Notes under the pieces: generated by a model
The model's input: the letters and a program-made list of their open reading frames with translations, nothing else
The model's database searches: none
What the model was told of the DNA's origin: nothing
Translations under genes and position numbers: made by a program
Source: an uncultured Bacilli bacterium
GTDB lineage: Bacteria; Bacillota_I; Bacilli_A; RFN20; CAG-826
Length of the DNA stretch: 41,093 bases
Direction of reading: 5' to 3'
Assembly: GCA_944336335.1 (NCBI GenBank)
Contig: CALVLC010000005.1
Span: 1-41,093 of the forward strand
In this document: positions 16,394 to 22,778 of the stretch, piece by piece
Position numbering within the stretch: position 1 is the first letter of the stretch
Layout of the letters: every line of letters begins with the position of its first letter

Positions 16394-17445
16394 TGAATTT
16401 AAAATTAATTGAATATATTGAAAATAGTTTTTTAAAGGAACTTTTAGAAAGAGATACGATAACTGATATCAGTTACAATGGGGAAAAGCTTTTTTATCAA
16501 GATAATTTGAGTGGACGTTTACAAAGTGATTTAGTTGTCACAAATAATGAAGTTTACGCTTTTTTAAGACAAATTGCTAATTTAACTGAGCAACAATTTT
16601 CAATTACTAATCCAATTTTAGATGTTAGTGTTGGAAGATATAGAATTAGTGCTCTTCATTCTTCTTTAGCAAGAAAAAATAGGGAAAAAGTATATAATTT
16701 TTCAATTCGTATTGGTTATGACAAATTAAGAATTGAGGATAATGGATCTTTTATTAATAAAAGAGCACTCATGCTTTTAGATGAAGCAATTAATAAGAAA
16801 TGTTCAATTGTAATTGCTGGAAAAACCGGAACAGGTAAAACTGAGTTTCAAAAGTTTTTGATCTCAAGAATGAACGAAAATACAAGAATTATTCTTATCG
16901 ATAACATTAATGAGTTTGAGACTAATTATTTTAAAGATAATTTAGATAGCCAAACTTGGCTAGTCAATAATCAGAAAAATAATTTTGATGATTTAATCAA
17001 AAATGCGTTAAGAAACAATCCTGATTGGTTAGTTGTTGGCGAAGCAAGAGGCGAAGAAATGAAAGCCTGTTTAAATTCAACAATGAGTGGTGCACCAACT
17101 ATTACAACAATGCATGCTAGAGATAGTGAAAGCATTTATCATCGTATCGCTAGAATGTGCATGATTAATTCTAAAAATTTAGTGTTTGAAGAAACGCTTG
17201 AAGACGTAAAAGAACATTTTAAATTCTTGGTTTACATCAAAAAAATATTTGATGAAAAGACAAGAAGCTATGTAAGATACGTAGATTCGATTTCAACAAA
17301 TGATCATGGCAAGTTCCTAGAAGTTTATAAATATCCATCAACTTTTAAGAGATTACCTGCTGAAATGAGAACTTTATTTGAAATGTCTTTAATTGAATTT
17401 AATAAATTTAATAAGAGATTTGCGGGGTTAAAGAATGAAGACTAG
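16393..17445 (+). CDS. CpaF/TadA-family secretion ATPase
   Basis: 350 residues; cytoplasmic ATPase that drives Tad/type IVb pilus assembly. The N-terminal domain (about 1-125) includes TDISYNGEKLFYQ and LRQIANLTEQQFSITNPILD, typical of CpaF. The core has Walker A IAGKTGTGKTEFQKF near 140-154, an Asp box (IILIDNINEFE), Walker B region NPDWLVVGEARGEE near 208-221, and the His box TTMHARDSESIYHRI near 236-250. All residues expected for an active VirB11/GspE-superfamily ATPase are present. It is somewhat shorter than proteobacterial CpaF (about 400-450), lacking a long N-terminal extension. It shares one base with the upstream gene and overlaps the TadB-like gene by 11 bases. Confidence 0.93.
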   Translation: MNLKLIEYIENSFLKELLERDTITDISYNGEKLFYQDNLSGRLQSDLVVTNNEVYAFLRQIANLTEQQFSITNPILDVSVGRYRISALHSSLARKNREKVYNFSIRIGYDKLRIEDNGSFINKRALMLLDEAINKKCSIVIAGKTGTGKTEFQKFLISRMNENTRIILIDNINEFETNYFKDNLDSQTWLVNNQKNNFDDLIKNALRNNPDWLVVGEARGEEMKACLNSTMSGAPTITTMHARDSESIYHRIARMCMINSKNLVFEETLEDVKEHFKFLVYIKKIFDEKTRSYVRYVDSISTNDHGKFLEVYKYPSTFKRLPAEMRTLFEMSLIEFNKFNKRFAGLKNED

Positions 17446-18223
17446 GTATTTAGTGTATGTTATAATTTCGCTTTTATTTGGTGGAAGTTTCTTTATTTTA
17501 ACAGGCGATATCATCTTTTCTGTCGCAACTTTATTAATCTTTCTCTTATTCTTCTTTCTTATTTATGACAAGAAAAGAAATTATTATAAAAGAAATTTAT
17601 CTAGATCATATGAAGCAATAAATTATATTAATAACTTTATTATTTCATTAAGTGTTAATCCGAGTTTAACTTATGCATTTGAAAATGCTAAAAATAGTGC
17701 TCAAAAAGGTTTAAGACAACAAATAGAATCGATAAATCATTTGCCGATCGAAGAGCAAATTGCATATTTATATCGCTATTTTGAATTACCACTTTATGGA
17801 GTTTTTATAAACATTATTAAACAATACATTTTCAACGGAGGAGACATCTTAGATATATCTCAAGTTCTGATTCGTGATTCTAGAGCACTTGAAGATCGTT
17901 TGATGGAATTCGAAAAAATGAGTCGAAGAAAATTTAGTGAATTTATTACAAGTTGGGCACTTTCTTTCCTTATCTTGTTTATACTTCAATTCTCAATTTC
18001 ATCAATTTATCAAGCGATAGATTCTGTTAAAAATTACGCCTTATTAATCTTCGTTTTCTATCTCATATTCTTAGTCAGTTTAATCTTTATGACTTATAGA
18101 ATATATGACATTTCTTTTATGACGAAAGGAGATTCGTGTCCAGATGTTAAAGAAACAAAAACAAAAAATGTTAAAGCTAAAACTAAATCCAAAAAAAGAA
18201 CTCTTAAAATTTTTAATAGGTAA
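17435..18223 (+). CDS. TadB-like membrane platform protein
   Basis: 262 residues. Two hydrophobic segments near the N-terminus (about 5-46), a cytoplasmic T2SSF-like helical domain (about 65-165; INNFIISLSVNPSLTYAFEN, FNGGDILDISQVLIRDSRAL), and two more segments at about 175-230 (WALSFLILFILQFSISSIY; LLIFVFYLIFLVSLIFM). This is the TadB plan, the inner platform on which CpaF acts. The tail is very rich in lysine (about 240-262) and its coding DNA also encodes the start of the TadC-like gene. It starts inside the cpaF gene (11-base overlap). Confidence 0.87.
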   Translation: MKTRYLVYVIISLLFGGSFFILTGDIIFSVATLLIFLLFFFLIYDKKRNYYKRNLSRSYEAINYINNFIISLSVNPSLTYAFENAKNSAQKGLRQQIESINHLPIEEQIAYLYRYFELPLYGVFINIIKQYIFNGGDILDISQVLIRDSRALEDRLMEFEKMSRRKFSEFITSWALSFLILFILQFSISSIYQAIDSVKNYALLIFVFYLIFLVSLIFMTYRIYDISFMTKGDSCPDVKETKTKNVKAKTKSKKRTLKIFNR

Positions 18224-18815
18224 TTTAGTTGTTATAGCTATTTCAATAGCCTTAATCTTTATATTTAAATCTCTATTTTATATATCAGTTTTAGTAGTAG
18301 GCGTTCTTCTTTTCTCTTATGCATTCTTTTATCGATATGATCAATTTGAAATTGATAAAAGAAAGAGATTAGAAATTGAGTTCGTTGAAGTATTTTCTTA
18401 TCTAAGGATTTATTTAACAAATAAAGAAACAGTTTATACAGCTTTGACCAAAGCTAGTGAATATACATCAAAAGAAATGAACAGTAAGATAAATGAATTT
18501 TTATTAAAGATTGATGAAGATAAATCAATTGTTCCATTTTTGGAATTTGGTAGATATTTTCATAACAAAACGATAGAAGAAGTTATGATCTCTTTATACC
18601 AAATGGTTGATGGTGGTTATGCTGAAAATTATATAAATCAATTCGTTTTAGTATTTGAAAATTTAAGAAAAAGAAGCAATGAAGAAAGTTTGCATAATCG
18701 TTATAAAAAGATGAATAATCTGAATCTTATTACTCTTGTTGGTAGCGGATATTTAATGATGGTTATGTTAATTGTAATTGTTTCAGTGATAGGAGAAATG
18801 ACAAATGGCTTCTAA
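18144..18815 (+). CDS. TadC-like membrane platform protein
   Basis: 223 residues. A lysine-rich N-terminus leads into two hydrophobic segments (about 24-62), a helical cytoplasmic domain (about 72-185; FVEVFSYLRIYLTNKETVYT, ISLYQMVDGGYAENYINQF), and a C-terminal segment (LNLITLVGSGYLMMVMLIVI). This is the TadC plan, which pairs with TadB. The first ATG (18144) has AAAGGAG (18125-18131) 12 bases upstream and lies 80 bases inside the TadB-like gene in another frame. A later internal start would shorten the overlap, but no better ribosome site is seen in frame. The next gene overlaps by 11 bases. Confidence 0.85.
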   Translation: MLKKQKQKMLKLKLNPKKELLKFLIGNLVVIAISIALIFIFKSLFYISVLVVGVLLFSYAFFYRYDQFEIDKRKRLEIEFVEVFSYLRIYLTNKETVYTALTKASEYTSKEMNSKINEFLLKIDEDKSIVPFLEFGRYFHNKTIEEVMISLYQMVDGGYAENYINQFVLVFENLRKRSNEESLHNRYKKMNNLNLITLVGSGYLMMVMLIVIVSVIGEMTNGF

Positions 18816-19149
18816 AATCGGTGTAATTTTATGTTTATTATTCTTTTTCTACGCATTCTTATTCGCTAGTGACTTTATTATGATCCAACTTACATATACA
18901 AGTTTGGATGCTCTTTCGACAACAGTTAGTTATCGAATTTCTAAAACAGGAGAAATCAATGAAGAGTTAACTAAATTTGTGAAAGAGGAAATTAATGGTG
19001 ATATTAAACCAGTTGGAGCGTCTTCATCTTATGAGGAAGGTTCAATGTTAGGATACTATCTTATTAAAGAGTATGAGCCAATCGCTTATGATAGTGAACC
19101 TTTAACCATTAAGATTAAACGCTACGCTGTGATTAATATGTATAGATGA
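18805..19149 (+). CDS. Small TadE-like pseudopilin-type membrane protein
   Basis: 114 residues. An N-terminal hydrophobic helix (about 5-24, GVILCLLFFFYAFLFASDF) is followed by a polar domain of about 90 residues ending in LTIKIKRYAVINMYR. A short protein with one N-terminal helix directly after TadC is the usual position of TadE/TadF pseudopilins. AGGAGAA sits about 8 bases before the ATG, which lies 11 bases inside the upstream gene. The family call rests on position and topology. Confidence 0.72.
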   Translation: MASKIGVILCLLFFFYAFLFASDFIMIQLTYTSLDALSTTVSYRISKTGEINEELTKFVKEEINGDIKPVGASSSYEEGSMLGYYLIKEYEPIAYDSEPLTIKIKRYAVINMYR

Positions 19150-19177
19150 TTTTTAATTAAAAGGAGGTATTTATTTT

Positions 19178-19369
19178 ATGTCAGAAATTAAAGGTCAATT
19201 ATTAGGGATTGTTTTAGTTGTTACAATCTTTGCAGCAGTAGGAGGTGTTTTACTTGGAGCATTTAAAACAGCTGCTTCAAATACAGCTGAAAAAATCAAA
19301 GAGCAACCAACAATTCAAGAACCAGCAGAAGCTCACGCAGCTCTTGATTCAAACTTATTATCATTCTAA
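19178..19369 (+). CDS. Putative Flp-like major pilin
   Basis: 63 residues with the best ribosome site in the operon (AAAGGAGG, 19160-19167). The start is short and polar (MSEIKG), followed by QLLGIVLVVTIFAAVGGVLL and a small Ala/Pro/Glu-rich hydrophilic tail. A Gly followed by a hydrophobic helix of about 20 residues is the prepilin processing pattern; cleavage after Gly6 would leave a 57-residue subunit. The Glu at position +5 of many type IV pilins is absent (Ile instead). Tiny size, last place in the operon, strong translation signal and the terminator behind it all fit a major Flp-type subunit made in excess. Confidence 0.72.
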   Translation: MSEIKGQLLGIVLVVTIFAAVGGVLLGAFKTAASNTAEKIKEQPTIQEPAEAHAALDSNLLSF

Positions 19370-19410
19370 TTAATAGACAAAATAATTAGATAAAAATTAA
19401 TTAAAATATA

Positions 19411-19456
19411 AAAATATCGAGGTTTTGCAGGCTATTTAGCAAAATTTCGATATTTT
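19411..19456 (+). terminator. Long intrinsic terminator of the Tad-like operon
   Basis: AAAATATCGAGGTTTTGC (19411-19428) pairs with GCAAAATTTCGATATTTT (19439-19456) over 18 bases with only two G-U pairs and a 10-base loop; T residues follow. Confidence 0.85.
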
Positions 19457-19490
19457 ATTTAAGTTATTGAAGTAGAAAGGAGGGCATTAT

Positions 19491-19853
19491 TTGTATCTAG
19501 CAAAAATATATGATTCGTTTATGCAGGGTGGCAAAAGTAAAAGATCACATTGGCGGATTATTGATAAAGATGAAAACGGAAAAATATATGCTGTTTTGAC
19601 AACTCACTTATTTGTTCCTGACGTAATACGTTTTCAACAAATAAAAGAAGGTTCTTTAAAGCAAGTCAAATTTAGTTGCTTTGATAATCCATCTGGTGTT
19701 TATAAACAAAGAATCTATAGAAGTCATAACGGAAGAACTTTAAATTACAAAAATATTAAAGCACATACTGTTGATAGAAAAAGATTCAAAATTGAAACTC
19801 GTAATTTAAATCACCATAGATATGAAGTGCAAAAGTATATGGATGAGTTTTAA
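19491..19853 (+). CDS. Hypothetical basic protein with a TTG start
   Basis: 120 residues, rich in Lys, Arg, His and Tyr. TTG 19491 is chosen because AAAGGAGGG (19476-19484) lies 6 bases upstream, a near-ideal site; the first in-frame ATG is 10 codons further and has none. The N-terminal half (SHWRIIDKDENGKIYAVLTT) looks like beta strands, and the second half is basic (RIYRSHNGRTLNYKNI, NLNHHRYEVQKYM), suggesting nucleic acid binding. There is a faint similarity of rhythm to MazF/PemK-type small barrels, not enough for a call. It sits between the Tad operon terminator and minus-strand tRNAs. I do not recognise the family. Confidence 0.72.
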   Translation: MYLAKIYDSFMQGGKSKRSHWRIIDKDENGKIYAVLTTHLFVPDVIRFQQIKEGSLKQVKFSCFDNPSGVYKQRIYRSHNGRTLNYKNIKAHTVDRKRFKIETRNLNHHRYEVQKYMDEF

Positions 19854-19899
19854 ATAAATGCAATCTCCATTTTACGAACTTCAAGAACTACAAAAAAGT

Positions 19900-19925
19900 A
19901 TAAAAAAATGCGATTTTCATCGCAT
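19900..19925 (-). terminator. Intrinsic terminator of the tRNA-Asn/tRNA-Glu unit
   Basis: On the minus strand ATGCGAT (complement of 19919-19925) and ATCGCAT (complement of 19908-19914) form a 7-bp stem with a GAAA loop, followed by a run of T residues. Confidence 0.88.
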
Positions 19926-19937
19926 AAATTTGTAAAT

Positions 19938-20014
19938 TGGTGACCTATACGGGATTCGAACCCATGAATGCATGCGTGAAAGGCATGTGAGTTAAGCCAC
20001 TTCTCCAATAGGCC
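19938..20014 (-). tRNA. tRNA-Glu (anticodon TTC)
   Basis: The reverse complement folds with acceptor GGCCTAT/ATAGGTC, anticodon stem ATGC/GCAT with loop CTTTCAC (anticodon TTC), and T arm GGGTTCGAATCCC. CCA is encoded (19938-19940). It lies 7 bases from tRNA-Asn and is transcribed after it. Confidence 0.95.
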
Positions 20015-20021
20015 ATTTGCG

Positions 20022-20096
20022 TGGCGCTGACTATAGGACTCGAACCTACAACCGATCGGTTAACAGCCGATTGCTCTACCATTGAGCTAAGTCAGC
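20022..20096 (-). tRNA. tRNA-Asn (anticodon GTT)
   Basis: The reverse complement folds with acceptor GCTGACT/AGTCAGC, D arm AGCTCAATGGTAGAGC, anticodon loop CTGTTAA (anticodon GTT) and T arm TAGGTTCGAGTCCTA. CCA is encoded (20022-20024). It is the first gene of the two-tRNA unit. Confidence 0.96.
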
Positions 20097-20113
20097 ACAA
20101 CTGACGCTTAATA

Positions 20114-20143
20114 ACTATATCACAAAACAAAAATTTCGTGCAA
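20114..20143 (-). promoter_or_regulatory. Promoter of the tRNA-Asn/tRNA-Glu unit
   Basis: On the minus strand TTGCAC (complement of 20138-20143) is followed after 18 bases by TATAGT (complement of 20114-20119), 17 bases before tRNA-Asn. Spacing and flanking bases match the tRNA-Val promoter. Confidence 0.72.
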
Positions 20144-20207
20144 GTATTTTTTTCAAAAATTTTGAAGAAAATTTCAAAGTTATTTAAGCGGTCGTTTTGA
20201 GAGATTT

Positions 20208-20432
20208 TTATTTAATTTTTGAAAGAATTAAATCGAAAAGTTCGCCAACTGTTTTGAGATCTTTTGTCTCATCAGCAGCAAAAGCAACTGAATATTTGTC
20301 TTCTAAATCAAGTAAAAATTCAACTACATCTAATGAATCCAATCCATAAGTTGCAAGAGTAGCATCTCTATCGATATTCTCGACGTGTAATTTAGTTTTG
20401 ATTAAATTTTCAAGTTCAGCTTTTTTATCCAT
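20208..20432 (-). CDS. Acyl carrier protein
   Basis: 74 residues, the usual ACP length. The phosphopantetheine site is the Ser in TYGLDSLDVVEFLLDLEDKY (about residue 33), followed by the acidic helix II that docks to fatty acid synthase enzymes. The overall charge is negative, with a regular four-helix pattern. It carries acyl chains in fatty acid or phospholipid synthesis, or on another carrier pathway; no biosynthetic gene is adjacent, so the partner is unknown. AGGAAGGGAA lies about 7 bases before the ATG on the minus strand. Upstream, TTTAGGAAAAACCTAAA forms a small hairpin in the leader. I give no symbol because genomes often carry more than one ACP. Confidence 0.92.
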   Translation of the reverse strand: MDKKAELENLIKTKLHVENIDRDATLATYGLDSLDVVEFLLDLEDKYSVAFAADETKDLKTVGELFDLILSKIK

Positions 20433-20594
20433 AATAAATTCCCTTCCTATTTAGGTTTTTCCTAAAACTTATTTTAATACAATGTGACATATATTTAAAC
20501 TTTAAATAATCGACAACAACTCTGGTTTTTTAAAAACCCCGCAAAAAGCTAATATTTTCATCTTAATTATTAATATGATTTTTTATAAATCGAT
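20433..20594. other. Divergent intergenic region between acp and the GNAT gene
   Basis: This AT-rich stretch should hold the minus-strand acp promoter and the plus-strand GNAT promoter (20595-20622). Apart from a small AGGTTTTTCCT hairpin near 20452 in the acp leader, I see no gene or strong structure. Confidence 0.5.
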
Positions 20595-20622
20595 TTAACA
20601 AAAGCCTGAAATATAGTAAAAT
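20595..20622 (+). promoter_or_regulatory. Promoter of the GNAT gene
   Basis: TTAACA (20595-20600) and TAAAAT (20617-20622) are 16 bases apart, each a 5/6 match. Transcription would begin near 20629, about 7 bases before ATG 20636, leaving no room for a Shine-Dalgarno sequence. Confidence 0.65.
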
Positions 20623-20635
20623 TTTTAAATGTAAT

Positions 20636-21121
20636 ATGGAATATTTAAGAGCGGAAGAAGAAAACATAAAAGAGTGTCAGGATTTAAAAAATGCAGTGGT
20701 CACATATTTAAACAAAACTGGTCTTCATATTTGGGATGATGAATATCCTAGTGATGATTTAATAAAAGAAGATATCCTTTTTTCTAACGCTCGAATTATT
20801 AAAGATAACGATCAAATAATTGCTTATGCTTGTTTTGATAAAGTCGAAGAAGAGTTTGGTGAAAATGTTTTTGAAGTAAATGGATTATATAGTTTTTCTC
20901 GTTTGATGGTAAAAGAAGGCTTTACAAGAAAACATGTTGCTACTTTTTTGATTAATTCGATGCTTAAAGAAATTAAATCACTTGGTGCAAAAGGCTGTGG
21001 TATCATGGTTCATCCAATTAATACAAATGCAATAAGTATGTATACCAAACTTGGTTTCAAGTTCGAAAAAACTAAAATGTATCCATTTGGCGAATTCCAT
21101 ACATTTGTGATGAGCTTTTAG
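20636..21121 (+). CDS. GNAT-family N-acetyltransferase
   Basis: 161 residues. The GNAT core is visible: a beta strand block (ARIIKDNDQIIAYACFDKV), the acetyl-CoA motif A region (YSFSRLMVKEGFTRKHVATF followed by LINSMLKEIKSLGAKG), and motif B (HPINTNAISMYTKLGFKFE). In motif A the usual Q/RxxGxG/A reads TRKHVA, somewhat degenerate. The acceptor substrate cannot be told from sequence. There is no Shine-Dalgarno site; the start is 13 bases after the -10 box. The next gene starts 27 bases after the stop and may be co-transcribed. Confidence 0.86.
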   Translation: MEYLRAEEENIKECQDLKNAVVTYLNKTGLHIWDDEYPSDDLIKEDILFSNARIIKDNDQIIAYACFDKVEEEFGENVFEVNGLYSFSRLMVKEGFTRKHVATFLINSMLKEIKSLGAKGCGIMVHPINTNAISMYTKLGFKFEKTKMYPFGEFHTFVMSF

Positions 21122-21148
21122 AGTTTATTGTTACTAGAAGGTTTCAAA

Positions 21149-22660
21149 ATGAGTAAAAATTTAGAAAAGTATAATCAACAGTATAGAAAAGCTCTGAAAC
21201 TTATGTGGAGTTCGGAGGAATTTAGCGAACTCACAAACTTAAACTATGATGAGTTTTATGTTAACGCCATTCTTTATGAGTTTTCTTTTACAATCGCTTT
21301 GCTTAATTATTCACTTTTTTCTGATACTAGTGATAATTCAAATGTTCTTTTATCAATAAGAAGACTTTTAGAATGTAGCGCTTACTACATTCCTTATATG
21401 GAGAAGAAACTAGAAAAAATAAATTTACAAGTTTTCAAGATTCAAGCTCAAAATAGAGAAGTAGGTGAAAAAGAAGCTATTAAATTTAAAAAAGCTCTTA
21501 AGTTAAAAAAGTGTGATATCAATGATGCTATTAAAAATAACAACTTTTTATTCTTACATGGGGTTTATGCAAGTGAATTTTCTTACAGAAACTTTATAAA
21601 TGAGACTTATGACAAAAATAATAATGAAATGACTTTTATTTATGATTATTTGTCTTTAAGAACTCATCAAACAAGTGTTGATCTTTTTGACAAGAAATTT
21701 CACATTTTAGATACACAGCTTATTAATGATATTAAGAGATTTTGCCCAAAAGTATTAAGTGACTCATTAAAGAAAATAAAACAATTACCTAAAATTTCAC
21801 TTATTGATACAGAGAAAGAGATGTTAAAAAAAGATGAAGGCCTTATCGTGGCTTTGAATAATGCTTTAGTAAGCTTTTTAGAACTTATTGGAAATAGTGA
21901 ATTGCAATATTTTAGTTGTTTTATTGATTTAGTTTGGTCTTTTATTTATTCATCATTATTTTTGCTTAACCTTGAAAGTTATCGAGGAGTTGTTGCAACA
22001 TTTAAACCATTTATTGAAAAAGTTGCTGTTTTAAATAGCCTTTTAAAAATGAAGCCAAACGAGGCTAACCAAGCTTATAAAGACTACAATTTGTGTTCGG
22101 TTTATGTTGTTTATAATTCAATGGTCAAAATGAAGTTAATTAATGAAAATTCATTAGATAATGATTTACGCAATATATACTTAAAACATTTTTCTCAAGG
22201 CAATAAGGACGCATATTCATCTTTTAAAATTAAAATAGAAAGTAATCCAAGTTATGTTATTACAAGAAGAGTAGAAAACTATTCTTCTTCTGTTGAAAGA
22301 TTTTTTACTGATAATTACACAAAAGACAAAAAGGAATTAATGGAAGCTTACTTAGAAAGTGTTATTCTTTCTCATTGTGACGGATTTTTGGTTTTTAGAC
22401 ATGAAAAAGATTATACTGACTATGCCAAAATTGTAGTTAAGTTTTCTTTAGATTATTTAAGATATTTAATAGATTTCTTTTTCGGAAACAAATTTCACTA
22501 TTTGCTCGATAATATTCAGTCTCATGGTGCTCATTTGCATGAAATTTTAACATCCTTAATTAATAAAGTAGAAGAAAACTTTGTTGCAAGTGAAGAAGTA
22601 GAAAAAGAAAAGAAAAAGACTTTCTTACCGTTTGTTAATATTAAAGATTATCTCGACTAA
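21149..22660 (+). CDS. Helical protein of unknown function, possibly two DUF5677-like repeats
   Basis: 503 residues, almost all predicted helical, without signal peptide or clear membrane segments. ATG 21149 has AGAAGG 7 bases upstream; an in-frame TTG at 21128 lacks a site. Two regions look alike in plan. Residues about 65-170 hold LLSIRRLLECSAYYIPYMEK and end in a long linker with SLRTHQTSVDLF. Residues about 280-345 hold LNLESYRGVVATFKPFIEKV followed by a similar Lys/Tyr stretch. Arg/Glu residues early in a helix, then an aromatic repeat, then S-x-x-H, is the style of DUF5677-type proteins. I cannot prove homology by eye. DUF5677 proteins have no settled function; some occur near defence genes. 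Context (GNAT upstream, EF-G paralogue downstream) gives no direct clue. Confidence 0.7.
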   Translation: MSKNLEKYNQQYRKALKLMWSSEEFSELTNLNYDEFYVNAILYEFSFTIALLNYSLFSDTSDNSNVLLSIRRLLECSAYYIPYMEKKLEKINLQVFKIQAQNREVGEKEAIKFKKALKLKKCDINDAIKNNNFLFLHGVYASEFSYRNFINETYDKNNNEMTFIYDYLSLRTHQTSVDLFDKKFHILDTQLINDIKRFCPKVLSDSLKKIKQLPKISLIDTEKEMLKKDEGLIVALNNALVSFLELIGNSELQYFSCFIDLVWSFIYSSLFLLNLESYRGVVATFKPFIEKVAVLNSLLKMKPNEANQAYKDYNLCSVYVVYNSMVKMKLINENSLDNDLRNIYLKHFSQGNKDAYSSFKIKIESNPSYVITRRVENYSSSVERFFTDNYTKDKKELMEAYLESVILSHCDGFLVFRHEKDYTDYAKIVVKFSLDYLRYLIDFFFGNKFHYLLDNIQSHGAHLHEILTSLINKVEENFVASEEVEKEKKKTFLPFVNIKDYLD

Positions 22661-22715
22661 ATCGACACAATTTCGAAATTTTTTTGTCATATTTAAAGAT
22701 TTTTCTTTATATTTT

Positions 22716-22745
22716 TTGGCTTTTATATTAATGTAATTATATAAG
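22716..22745 (+). promoter_or_regulatory. Promoter of the EF-G-like gene
   Basis: TTGGCT (22716-22721) and TATAAG (22740-22745) are 18 bases apart. The start of transcription would fall inside the palindrome at 22746-22759. Confidence 0.55.
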
Positions 22746-22759
22746 TGTAAGCGCTTACA
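22746..22759 (+). promoter_or_regulatory. cre-like operator (CcpA/LacI-family site)
   Basis: TGTAAGCGCTTACA is a perfect 14-base palindrome with a central CG. It matches every position of the catabolite-responsive element consensus TGNAARCGNWWWCA. It starts right after the -10 box and lies just before AGGAGG (22761-22766), a position where a bound repressor would block initiation. CcpA itself is not in the window, so another LacI-family regulator is possible. Confidence 0.8.
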
Positions 22760-22778
22760 TAGGAGGAATAATTGCTAT

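Noticed and set aside
19859-19936. 25-codon open frame after the TTG-start gene
   Set aside because: It has no ribosome site and overlaps the tRNA terminator.
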